From NCBI RefSeq assembly GCF_009676955.1, contig NZ_CP045696.1:2437001-2501000 (forward strand): a DNA stretch of 64,000 nt, written 5' to 3'. The notes under the pieces are model-generated. The model was not told the DNA's origin. It did no database searches and saw only the letters and a list, made by a program, of their open reading frames with translations. This stretch comes from Sodaliphilus pleomorphus. GTDB taxonomy: Bacteria; Bacteroidota; Bacteroidia; Bacteroidales; Muribaculaceae. A program made the position numbers and the translations under genes. Position 1 is the first letter of the stretch; the number at the start of each line of letters is the position of its first letter. Below, in pieces: positions 46,073 through 53,739 of the stretch.

Positions 46073-46743
46073 GCAGGGTTGAAATCCTTGAATACTTCCA
46101 CAAGCACATCAACTGGATAAGCGTTCACAGTCTTGTTGTTCACGACAACCACATCTACATCAATGCCTCTAATACGACAGACACTTCTCGCTACTACCGA
46201 GTAGTAGGAATGTTCTTTGCGCCCAATGGGAATGTGGTTCGTCTCAACATAATCCGCAATCGTAGAGGTTTGAGGATTGCTGCTCACGACAACTCGCTGT
46301 GTTGGCTGTACGTTGAATCGTTGCTCCAACTTGGCGATTCTCTTGGTCAATTTGTCAATCTGAATAGCCGTGCCCTCTATGACGGCCATCACATCGTCAC
46401 GCTCAATCATACTTACCGGCTCTTCTGCGGTTCTTGATTGAGGAATAACCTCTGTGTTCATCCATTCACGGAATGCGGTCAAGTCTCTGTTGCTTTCCTT
46501 GTTGATTAACTGCGCCACTGCTGTTTCAGTGACAAAATTCATGTTTCTTTTTGCTCTTTGTGTACCGGCTGTTTCGCAACGCAACATGACCACATCGCCC
46601 GTCTTGAACGACTTCTTCACCGAGGAGGGATTATAGAACCCCATCGCCCGGCAAAGATCGACAAGACAGAACAGCGGCACAGAGCCTGCACGCACTCGGA
46701 TTTCTCCGAATTGCGCATTGCTGAAAATCTTGTAGTTTGACAT
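46069..46743 (-). CDS. BRO-N family antirepressor-like protein
   Basis: 224 residues from the ATG at 46743. The N-terminal domain (FGEIRVRAGSVPLFCLVDLCRAMGFYNPSSVKKSF ... FREWMNTEVIP) is a BRO-N domain as in phage antirepressors, although the common 'sGly..li..S' part is modified to TETAVAQLINKESNRDLTAF. The C-terminal half has a coiled coil (IDKLTKRIAKLEQRF) and a small unknown domain. May inactivate a repressor during induction. Its promoter is at 46992-46962. Confidence 0.75.
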   Translation of the reverse strand: MSNYKIFSNAQFGEIRVRAGSVPLFCLVDLCRAMGFYNPSSVKKSFKTGDVVMLRCETAGTQRAKRNMNFVTETAVAQLINKESNRDLTAFREWMNTEVIPQSRTAEEPVSMIERDDVMAVIEGTAIQIDKLTKRIAKLEQRFNVQPTQRVVVSSNPQTSTIADYVETNHIPIGRKEHSYYSVVARSVCRIRGIDVDVVVVNNKTVNAYPVDVLVEVFKDFNPA

Positions 46744-46961
46744 TAGTAAGAATTGTTTGACATGCGGCACGAAAAGCGGTGTGCCACTTCCCGCTGTCAA
46801 ATGCGTCTTACTTGCGCACGAGTGAGCCATTACAATTCACTCACGGGGTTGTCACACCGATATTCGTTTGTGGCTCGCTGCCACAAGTAAGATTTATTTG
46901 ACATCATAAAGATACAAAATATTTAGCGATTGTAGGCTATTAGATGTCCAATAAATCACTA

Positions 46962-46994
46962 CAAAGATAATCAAAAGTATTTGAATATCAAATA
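46962..46994 (-). promoter_or_regulatory. Phage promoter with operator for the BRO gene
   Basis: Minus strand -33 TTTG at 46992-46989 and -7 TATCTTTG at 46969-46962 with a 19-bp spacer. The 17-bp palindrome at 46978-46994 (TATTTGAATATCAAATA) is one of the best operator copies in the phage. Confidence 0.65.
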
Positions 46995-47043
46995 GTTTAA
47001 TTATTTTTAACTTTATACTCTAATATAAACGCTGCAAAGATAC

Positions 47044-47063
47044 TAATTTTGTCAATTCGAACA
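47044..47063. promoter_or_regulatory. Overlapping divergent promoter elements and operator
   Basis: Plus strand: -7 box TAATTTTG at 47044-47051 for the gene at 47082 (no clear -33). An operator-like 17-mer lies at 47047-47063. Minus strand: TTTG at 47065-47062 and TATCTTTG at 47042-47035 with a 19-bp spacer form a second candidate promoter toward BRO. Confidence 0.45.
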
Positions 47064-47081
47064 AAATTTTCTCTTAAAAAT

Positions 47082-47735
47082 ATGGGAACTTTCGTAGCGA
47101 TTATCGTAGGGCTTGCCATCTTCGGCATTATCATGGCAGTCGTGAAAAGCAACCAAGAGGACGCTCAGCATGAACGTGCCAACCAAATGGTTCAGCAAGA
47201 AAAGGACAAACGTGCCATGTTAGACCAAACGCTTGCACGCATGAACGAACTAAAAGAAAAAGCGGCTGGTTCTGATGTGATTGAGTTGGGAAACGGCAAA
47301 GTTAAAGTTAAACGTGCTTACCTTGATGCCAACTTCAAAGAGGGTGCCATCATGGACGAAGATACTTTCTTCGCCAACGAGGACGAGGACGGATATGTTA
47401 CGATAGACGAGTCCAAATTCAAGTTGATGCAGGTTAAAAAAGACGCTTACGAGAGTTCCAAGAAACGAATGACCACAACCGTCACTTTGAACAATCAAGG
47501 CATATCACAAGAAAAGGCTGGAGATGAAGAAGCTGCTATAGCCACATACGAAGAATGTATCAAGACTGGTTATCCAGCAACCCATGCCTACGACCGTCTA
47601 TTGGTTCTATACCGCAAGCGCAAGGACTACATCAGCGAGAAACGAGTTTGCCAACTCGCCATCGACACTTTTAAGAATGAACAAAAGTACAAAGACCGAC
47701 TTTCCAAGATTGATGATTTACTGAATGAGAATTAA
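47082..47735 (+). CDS. Membrane-anchored TPR-like protein, candidate moron
   Basis: 217 residues from the ATG at 47082. N-terminal membrane helix (TFVAIIVGLAIFGIIMAVV), then a coiled coil (residues ~25-65) and a C-terminal TPR-like region (GISQEKAGDEEAAIATYEECIKTG... RLLVLYRKRKDYISEKRVCQLAIDTF). Plus-strand gene within an otherwise minus-strand region, with its own -7 box and flanked by non-coding stretches: the pattern of a lysogenic-conversion (moron) gene expressed in the prophage state. No signal for secretion other than the anchor. Function unknown; superinfection exclusion is possible. Confidence 0.6.
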   Translation: MGTFVAIIVGLAIFGIIMAVVKSNQEDAQHERANQMVQQEKDKRAMLDQTLARMNELKEKAAGSDVIELGNGKVKVKRAYLDANFKEGAIMDEDTFFANEDEDGYVTIDESKFKLMQVKKDAYESSKKRMTTTVTLNNQGISQEKAGDEEAAIATYEECIKTGYPATHAYDRLLVLYRKRKDYISEKRVCQLAIDTFKNEQKYKDRLSKIDDLLNEN

Positions 47736-47867
47736 CTCGCTTAGAATTGGCTGAATGAAAATGTTGTGTATAGTGATAGGGAACACTTGCTTGTCACGCA
47801 GTTGAGAGAAAGGTGGCTCGGCATCACTGCAAAACCACCCGCTAACATAGGATTGCTTAACCAATAA

Positions 47868-48794
47868 CTACTTCATTGCTATATGGTCAAATGCGGTACA
47901 CACTTTTCTTAATCCTATGTAGTCATTGACATAGATAAACTCACCATCATGCAGTTGCAAGCAAAGCGATGGCTCATCTGTCATTGTGTCGGTTGCCATC
48001 GTGATGACTGCATATCGTTGGTGGTTCATTTCGTTCTCGGACTGGAATGCCGTGCTCGCTTTCACGTCAACCCATTCTCCAACCACACATTTCAGAGCAA
48101 GCAATTGGGGTCTGAGTTTTCCTCTGTGGCGTTCCAAGTAATATTCCAATCGCTGAATACTGGTGCCAACACTGACACCATCATAGACTGCGCAAGCCTT
48201 TACTTTCTTCTCATCGTCAAAGTAGATATTGAACAAGTCGCCTTTCTCGTGCCAGTTGGCATACTCTGCACTATGCACCAAGTTCGGATTGTCGATTTCG
48301 CAATAGCCATTCTTGCCAGACGAACTCCACGGATAGTTTGCGTCAAAGCCTTTGAGCCGCCACTTCTTGACCCTCGCCTTGAAGTAGAACGCACCACCTT
48401 CACATGGTCCGCAATGCCCGAAGTCACAGAATAACCGCTCTTCCTCGCCTATGCACTCAAACATGGATTGATATGCAGCTGTGAAAGGACCTCCGCTCAC
48501 GCTCAATACCACCTCATCATCGTCGCCCTCCACGAATGGAACGTACGGATGGTAGCATACTGAAACGACATCAGGTGCCTCTCTATATCTGCGGTCAATG
48601 ATGCCTCGTTCAAATGTCTGTGAACCTCGATAGTAACTTCCACACACCAAGTCACCAACTTGTGGCACACCAGTATGCAGGTTGCGCTCAATATCTTCTA
48701 TCAGCCTATTAGCTTTTGCCACATCAGTAACCGACACTACATAGCGGCGGTCATATACTGGGTTTATCAGTTTCAAATCGTCTATTGTCACCAT
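47868..48794 (-). CDS. Conserved mobile-element protein (DUF4121-like)
   Basis: 308 residues from the ATG at 48794 (MVTIDDLKLINPVYDRRYVVSV). Beta-rich; several Cys and His (FCDFGHCGPCEGGAF) that could bind a metal. Resembles proteins found in Bacteroides conjugative and phage elements, which I recall as DUF4121; this label is tentative. Starts 1 bp after the end of a short frame at 48796. Function unknown. Confidence 0.5.
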   Translation of the reverse strand: MVTIDDLKLINPVYDRRYVVSVTDVAKANRLIEDIERNLHTGVPQVGDLVCGSYYRGSQTFERGIIDRRYREAPDVVSVCYHPYVPFVEGDDDEVVLSVSGGPFTAAYQSMFECIGEEERLFCDFGHCGPCEGGAFYFKARVKKWRLKGFDANYPWSSSGKNGYCEIDNPNLVHSAEYANWHEKGDLFNIYFDDEKKVKACAVYDGVSVGTSIQRLEYYLERHRGKLRPQLLALKCVVGEWVDVKASTAFQSENEMNHQRYAVITMATDTMTDEPSLCLQLHDGEFIYVNDYIGLRKVCTAFDHIAMK

Positions 48795-48795
48795 A

Positions 48796-48957
48796 TCAGT
48801 CTTGCTTAATGAGTTTTCGTTTTTCTTCGTCACGCATCCAACCCTCATATCGGCTCAATCGCTGCAAGTGTGTCTCAATCTCCTTTAAATGATTTTGCAG
48901 GTAGCGGACATCATGGATTGCGTATTTACTTCTTGCTCTACTGAAATACTCATGCTT
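48796..48957 (-). CDS. Short reading frame without a normal start codon
   Basis: Open frame reading KHEYFSRARSKYAIHDVRYL... then a coiled-coil-like stretch and EEKRKLIKQD, ending just before the ATG at 48794. It begins inside the end of the 77-residue gene but has no ATG, GTG or TTG near its beginning; an ATG in another frame overlaps the upstream stop (ATGA). Could be a broken gene, a gene with a single-base change, or one read by frameshift. Confidence 0.3.
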   Translation of the reverse strand, partial: KHEYFSRARSKYAIHDVRYLQNHLKEIETHLQRLSRYEGWMRDEEKRKLIKQD

Positions 48958-49183
48958 CTACGATTTCTTGGAGTTGATTAATCACGTTGCCTAAATCCAA
49001 GTATGACATATCGAGGGTGTCGATGTTGTCACTCATCTGCTCACCTCGCTCGCTATACTGCAAGCCTTCGGGCATATTGTCGTAAGCCTCTTGCTCATCT
49101 TCACGGACAGCATCTATCTCAGCCATCAATTCAGTCAAACGGCCAATGACTTTCTCTAATCTTTTTCTTCTGTTAGCGTTCAT
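48950..49183 (-). CDS. Small coiled-coil protein
   Basis: 77 residues, charged and helical throughout, with MPEGLQYSERGEQM in the middle, a pattern found in short proteins of Bacteroidetes mobile elements. 62 bp after the 180-residue gene. Function unknown. Confidence 0.6.
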   Translation of the reverse strand: MNANRRKRLEKVIGRLTELMAEIDAVREDEQEAYDNMPEGLQYSERGEQMSDNIDTLDMSYLDLGNVINQLQEIVEA

Positions 49184-49245
49184 GACGTTTAGTTGTTAAG
49201 CAGGTGGCAAGGCCTATGTCTCACCACCTGCGGTTCTTGAAAATG

Positions 49246-49788
49246 TTAGGCAGCAAAGTAAGCCGAGAGTGCTTGCTTCTTATTCACTCCGTAGCCAACC
49301 ACTTCGCCATTTTTCTTGACAGCAGTGATTGTCCAGTAGGTCTTACCTTTGCGACCGGCCTTCATCATCGCTCTGCGAACGTTCAAGCGAGAAGCGTCTT
49401 GAACACCATCAAGTGCGTTTTCCGGCGAAACGTTTCCGCTGTTGTAGTCCTCAACGCTCACAGCAAAGTAGAAGAACGAGGTCTTGCTCTTCTTCTCTTT
49501 CTTGGTCGGCTCATCAGTAGCAGCGGCCTCTTCCTGCTGGACTTCCACTTGCTCATCAGCAGTGACAGGTGCTTCCTCAACATCGGTTGTCTCGGTCTCG
49601 GTCACGGCAGCAGCACGCTCGTTGTCTTGCTTACGTAGGTAGGCGAGCAGCGACTTCAAGCTGCGTCCGTTAGCGGCCTTCACGTAGTCATCGAAAAGAC
49701 CTTGTTCCTCACACAACGCACATGCGGCATCATAGTTGTTGTTCACGAAGTTGGCCTTAATGGCCTCTTTGATTGCGTTTACTTTCAT
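49246..49788 (-). CDS. Hypothetical phage protein with acidic linker
   Basis: 180 residues: a helical start (about 1-55), an acidic Glu/Thr/Val-rich linker (about 60-95), then a basic globular end with RRAMMKAGRKGKTYWTITAVKKNGEVVGYGVNKKQ. The end could bind nucleic acid. It is preceded by the AAGAGCA leader motif and by promoter 49855-49824. Not recognised. Confidence 0.6.
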   Translation of the reverse strand: MKVNAIKEAIKANFVNNNYDAACALCEEQGLFDDYVKAANGRSLKSLLAYLRKQDNERAAAVTETETTDVEEAPVTADEQVEVQQEEAAATDEPTKKEKKSKTSFFYFAVSVEDYNSGNVSPENALDGVQDASRLNVRRAMMKAGRKGKTYWTITAVKKNGEVVGYGVNKKQALSAYFAA

Positions 49789-49823
49789 TGCTCTTGATTT
49801 TTATATGTTTCTTTATTACATTG

Positions 49824-49855
49824 TAAAACTACAACATTTTAGCGACATGGCCAAA
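49824..49855 (-). promoter_or_regulatory. Phage promoter for the 49.8 kb gene
   Basis: Minus strand -33 TTTG at 49855-49852 and -7-like TAGTTTTA at 49831-49824 with a 20-bp spacer. It shares GTTGTAGTTTT with the promoter at 59257-59288. Confidence 0.55.
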
Positions 49856-49877
49856 TTTTTTTCGGAAAAAATTCACC

Positions 49878-49916
49878 TTATTTTACTGATTACCAAAGAT
49901 TTAACTTTTACTAACT
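49878..49916 (-). repeat. 39-bp conserved block, copy 1
   Basis: 35 of 39 bases match the block at 59300-59338, and the four differences are all transitions. It lies 22 bp upstream (minus strand) of a -33 box. Likely a regulatory site. Confidence 0.6.
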
Positions 49917-50013
49917 GCAAAAAATGTACCGAAGTACTTTCCCAAGCATTCGGTACACAAAGAGCAATGTGTAGACAAAATGCCTACCATTGTAATAAAG
50001 AAACGATGCAAAA

Positions 50014-51531
50014 TTACAAAAAATCTTGTAATATCTCGCTATCCGTTAAGAAATCTTCACCATAAGGATAGAAAGTATTGGCCAAAGCATCCATATAGTC
50101 CGGACTTCGCTTAATCCTCGCCACAATGTTTTCTTTCTTCTCTATGATGATTGACCCATTATTGGACTGGAAATGCCAATGCGTCTCTGTCATTTCCTCT
50201 GCCAGCTTGTCATTTGGTGGCAAAGCAGGTGAGTAACCATTCTTCGGGTTGAGCCAATCTCGGACACACCAGTAGAGGTACGCTCTCATGTTAGCGAATG
50301 TGTACTCACCTGTAAGGTCGTGCAGGTGTCTTGCGCTCTCGCTGTACTTACACGAATATACATTGGTGTAGTCAAGTTCTTGCAGCCGGCTGAACACACC
50401 AGCACCCTCACCAATCGTGTCTATAAATGCCTTGTCCTTTTTGCCGACAAGTTCATTGATTATCATGCCAGCCACGTGCATATGATCGGCTTGTCCTGCT
50501 GACTGGTGTGCTTCAAATTTCTCCACATAGTCGCCAAATCGGCAGCACAGCACACTGCTATCCCTACCCATGCCAGCAACGTCACTGCCGACATATTTAG
50601 GACATCGTGGTACAAACTCACGCTCTTTATACTCCAGCCAGCGGTTATTAGCCAACTCAATCCATTCGTAAGGCACGAGGACGTCTTGACTGACTTTCGG
50701 GAACATTCCAAGTACCTTGATGCGGAATAGGTCATTGGGGCGGTATAACGCACCCTCCCATTTGAAGTCGCCATCACCCTCGTTGAAATCATCCTCTCTA
50801 ATTCTTGTGCACCAGTTTTCCACCTTATCCTTCACCCACGGATAGTCCACTTGCCCAGGGATCGTATTGGTCTTGGTCACGACATTTTCAGCATTAAGGG
50901 AGTTTAGGCGGAATGCCTTGAAACGGCTGGACTTCATCGCCCTCGCTGCATAGCCAGTCGTAATGTTGGGATTGAACACCAAAAGCAACCGCGAGTTACC
51001 TTGCAAGTTGCCCTCGATAGCATTGAACGTGTTCTCGCTGATGCCCGATGCCTCAGTCACTACAAACATGGTATTGACAGCGTGAAAACCAGACCATGCC
51101 TCAGTCTCATCGCTTGCCTTAAAACCAATCAAGAACCACTCTCTATGACTGGTTCTGATACCACTTGACAACAAGCGACCAGGCAGTACGTTGTCACCTG
51201 CCGCCCGAAACAATCTTGCGATTTCGGGTATCATAATCACATCAACTTGTCGTCCTGTTGGTGCGGTCAGTGCGACTTTTGTGTTGCCAACCAATTCCCC
51301 AGATTTGTTAAATCGTGGGGTCAGATACAGGAAGCAGAGGGCAGCGACTGCCGCAACAAAGTCTTTGCCCCGTGCAGTTCCGCTCGCAACCGCAGTCATG
51401 GGATTGTGCTGAACAGAGGCAAGAATTGCTTGTTGCTCTTTGTCGAGCCTTGCCTTTAAGACGTCACGGGCGAACTTATTCCAGTCAGCTCGCCACGACA
51501 TCAGTAGTTTCTGTTCACGACTTAACCCCAC
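50014..51531 (-). CDS. Terminase large subunit
   Basis: 505 residues from a GTG at 51531. ATPase motifs: a Walker A-like SGTARGKD (GKD rather than GKT/GKS), Walker B FVVTEAS, and a downstream C-terminal RNase H-like nuclease domain with Asp residues in GSDVAGMGRDSSV and in FIDTIGEGAG. Cuts and pumps phage DNA into the portal. Starts 24 bp after the small subunit; the same operon carries the modification-like genes. Confidence 0.88.
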   Translation of the reverse strand: MGLSREQKLLMSWRADWNKFARDVLKARLDKEQQAILASVQHNPMTAVASGTARGKDFVAAVAALCFLYLTPRFNKSGELVGNTKVALTAPTGRQVDVIMIPEIARLFRAAGDNVLPGRLLSSGIRTSHREWFLIGFKASDETEAWSGFHAVNTMFVVTEASGISENTFNAIEGNLQGNSRLLLVFNPNITTGYAARAMKSSRFKAFRLNSLNAENVVTKTNTIPGQVDYPWVKDKVENWCTRIREDDFNEGDGDFKWEGALYRPNDLFRIKVLGMFPKVSQDVLVPYEWIELANNRWLEYKEREFVPRCPKYVGSDVAGMGRDSSVLCCRFGDYVEKFEAHQSAGQADHMHVAGMIINELVGKKDKAFIDTIGEGAGVFSRLQELDYTNVYSCKYSESARHLHDLTGEYTFANMRAYLYWCVRDWLNPKNGYSPALPPNDKLAEEMTETHWHFQSNNGSIIIEKKENIVARIKRSPDYMDALANTFYPYGEDFLTDSEILQDFL

Positions 51532-51554
51532 TTTTTTTATTTTGTTACATTTGT

Positions 51555-51899
51555 TTAATCATCATCGACAGGCAGCGACCTCATCAACTCCTCGAAACCA
51601 TTTATGCTCACATCGTTCTCGACCTTTTCGACATAGCCACGCTTCTTGCCTTTCGTCTTTAAGAAAAACAACAAGGTGGTAATATCTCCGTCCTCTATGT
51701 GGCTGATGAGTTTCGTCTCTGCCCAATCGAGTAGCGACTCTTCTGCTTCCTCGAGGAGCTTTTGTAATGTTTTCGACTTTTCTCGCCTACGATAGAATGT
51801 CAGTCTATTGATGCCAAGTGCCGAGCAAGTTGCGCTGATATTGCACAACTTCTTCTCATACATTTTTGCGATTTCTTCATCTTTTATCCTTCTAACCAT
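51555..51899 (-). CDS. Terminase small subunit-like protein
   Basis: 114 residues. An N-terminal helix-turn-helix (AKMYEKKLCNISATCSALGINRLTFYRRREKS) precedes a helical region with LLDWAETKLISHIEDGDITTLLFFLKTKGKKRGY, a common pattern in small terminases. It probably recognises phage DNA. Its first 16 bases overlap the end of the dehydrogenase-like gene. Confidence 0.75.
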   Translation of the reverse strand: MVRRIKDEEIAKMYEKKLCNISATCSALGINRLTFYRRREKSKTLQKLLEEAEESLLDWAETKLISHIEDGDITTLLFFLKTKGKKRGYVEKVENDVSINGFEELMRSLPVDDD

Positions 51900-53050
51900 G
51901 ATTTTAGATATTGGTATCTTTTTGTTATCTCTCCACAGTCGACAATTGTTGCTCGACTAACTGCGGTCTTTTCACCTTTTAATATGGGGATTAAGACATA
52001 ATGCGCAAGCATATATCCAAAATCTTTACTTGCACATGCTGGTAGTGCATTAGGAAGAGTGTCTACTGCCATGACTGATATATTCTTCTCATCAGCAAAT
52101 AACGGCATTTCTGCATGAGAAAAGGGCGAATAGTCATAGAATGGCTGTGCATGTGTTGACGGACGAATCGTACACGCAATACTACCGTTGATGTCGCAAG
52201 TAACGTCGGCTATCACCCTCATGCGATTATCGTTTGCCTGCATAAGCTCATCAGTCAGGAATACTGGCGCTTTTGTATCCCAGTAGTGGCAACTTACCAA
52301 GATGTCGTACATCTTCGTGTAGTCCATGAATTTGCTCTTATAAATACTTGGGTGTAGGTGGTATTCTGTTCGGTCGTAGTGTCCGTCTATAGAAGTAACC
52401 ATCTTGTCTGAACCCACCCTATCTACAGCAATGTTTTTTCGAGAGAGTTGGCCAAGAACAGCCATCGCACCTTTTGCAGCACGTCCACTGCCTGTCACAA
52501 GAATTCGGACTTTGTCATAACGAAGTAATTGGTACACTTTAGCAACCTCTAATGTTAAGTTATTAATTGTCCATCGTTGATTTGGCTTTGGAAGACTGAA
52601 CTTTCCGTACTTTAGTCCATACAGGCGAATCGCATTATAAGCTCCGACAGCACCTGCATAATAACCAAACGCAACACACCTACGCCCGTCTTCACCCAAG
52701 ATATACTCATAGTCAGTGAGTGTTATTCCTCGTCTTATAAGCGCTCTTAGCAACTTTTTGTTGTATGGCTGTTTTTTTGCAATATGTGAGAAAAACATAT
52801 ATCTTCCACCATACACCAGCTCGTCTGGAGTTACTTCTTTTATACCTAAAAGCAGGTCGCAATCATCCACAACATCTGAGACAGCAATACCATTTTTTAT
52901 ATACTCATCATCGGCAAAAACTCGCACGTCACTTGATTGAGCAACAATCTTAATCGGAAAGTTGCTTTGCAACCATGCAGCTTGTTGCGGTGTCAGCGCA
53001 ACACGATTATCTACCGGTGTCTTTGTCTCTTTAATCAATCCAATCTTCAT
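51884..53050 (-). CDS. Saccharopine/alanine-dehydrogenase-like oxidoreductase
   Basis: 388 residues of the LYS1 (lysine-forming saccharopine dehydrogenase)/AlaDH N-terminal family. Seen: IKETKTPVDNRVALTP (5-20), catalytic-pair candidates Lys71 (GIKE) and His89 (FSHI) at the positions of yeast LYS1 Lys77/His96, FGYYAG (128-133), NAD-binding VTGSGRAAKGA (185-195), ADVTCDING (281-289) and VMAVDTLPNALP (326-337). Members reductively join, or split, an amino acid amine and a keto acid, or interconvert amino and keto acids, with NAD(P)H. Overlaps ParB by 4 bp (ATGA). Unusual in a phage. Confidence 0.82.
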   Translation of the reverse strand: MKIGLIKETKTPVDNRVALTPQQAAWLQSNFPIKIVAQSSDVRVFADDEYIKNGIAVSDVVDDCDLLLGIKEVTPDELVYGGRYMFFSHIAKKQPYNKKLLRALIRRGITLTDYEYILGEDGRRCVAFGYYAGAVGAYNAIRLYGLKYGKFSLPKPNQRWTINNLTLEVAKVYQLLRYDKVRILVTGSGRAAKGAMAVLGQLSRKNIAVDRVGSDKMVTSIDGHYDRTEYHLHPSIYKSKFMDYTKMYDILVSCHYWDTKAPVFLTDELMQANDNRMRVIADVTCDINGSIACTIRPSTHAQPFYDYSPFSHAEMPLFADEKNISVMAVDTLPNALPACASKDFGYMLAHYVLIPILKGEKTAVSRATIVDCGEITKRYQYLKSWLEG

Positions 53051-53739
53051 TGCTCTAATTCCATTTGCTTTTTAGCTAAGTTCAGTAGTTTCACGAACGC
53101 AACACCACTGGACGTAATATCGTACTTCTTTCTAATTTGGTCAATCAGTTGGAAGTAGAACTCCTCGTTCTCTGTTCCGTCTGCCAAGACTACAATGTCA
53201 CTCTTTCGTGTCTCATTATCTACTATGCCAAGAACCTCCTTTAACAGCTTGATGTCGTTGTTATACATAATCATGGTCATAGTGTAATGCTCGCTCTCGA
53301 TAGAGAACGATACACCGCTTGTGTCAACTTTCTCTATCTCGTTGATATTGATATTCGCAAAAGCCTTGAAGTCGATGCTTTGTATCTGCTCAATCATCTT
53401 CTTCAAGATATTCTGATTATCAGTCCCATGCAGAGAATTGTGCGACAACTGAAGGGCGATGGCTTCATCTGCATCCAAGTCTTTCTCGTCTGCCCACACG
53501 ACAGGAACTTTCCGCATTCGCAGAACTTCCGCCGCACGCTTTCTGTGGTGCCCACTGAATATCACATACCTGCCATCTTCGGTCTTGCGATAACACCCAA
53601 TGGCGCTACTCAACCCACCGCTGATTCTGATGTTTTCAACCAGTCGGTTAAATTCCTCATCAGTCATTTCATTGGCGTTCAACTCTGCCTCATCAAGCAG
53701 AGTTATATCTACCATGTCGATTTTCCACTTGTCGGTCAT
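53047..53739 (-). CDS. ParB-like nuclease/CTPase-domain protein
   Basis: 230 residues. The N-terminal ~110 residues are a ParB/Srx-type domain: LVENIRISGGLSSAIGCYR, then FSGHHRKRAAE with the GxxRxxA-type box. The rest is helical and unlike ParB DNA-binding domains. In phages, such proteins lie near terminase or DNA-modification genes. ATGA-type overlaps link it on both sides to the amidoligase and dehydrogenase genes, so all three are co-translated. Could bring the modifying enzymes to DNA. Confidence 0.75.
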   Translation of the reverse strand: MTDKWKIDMVDITLLDEAELNANEMTDEEFNRLVENIRISGGLSSAIGCYRKTEDGRYVIFSGHHRKRAAEVLRMRKVPVVWADEKDLDADEAIALQLSHNSLHGTDNQNILKKMIEQIQSIDFKAFANININEIEKVDTSGVSFSIESEHYTMTMIMYNNDIKLLKEVLGIVDNETRKSDIVVLADGTENEEFYFQLIDQIRKKYDITSSGVAFVKLLNLAKKQMELEQ

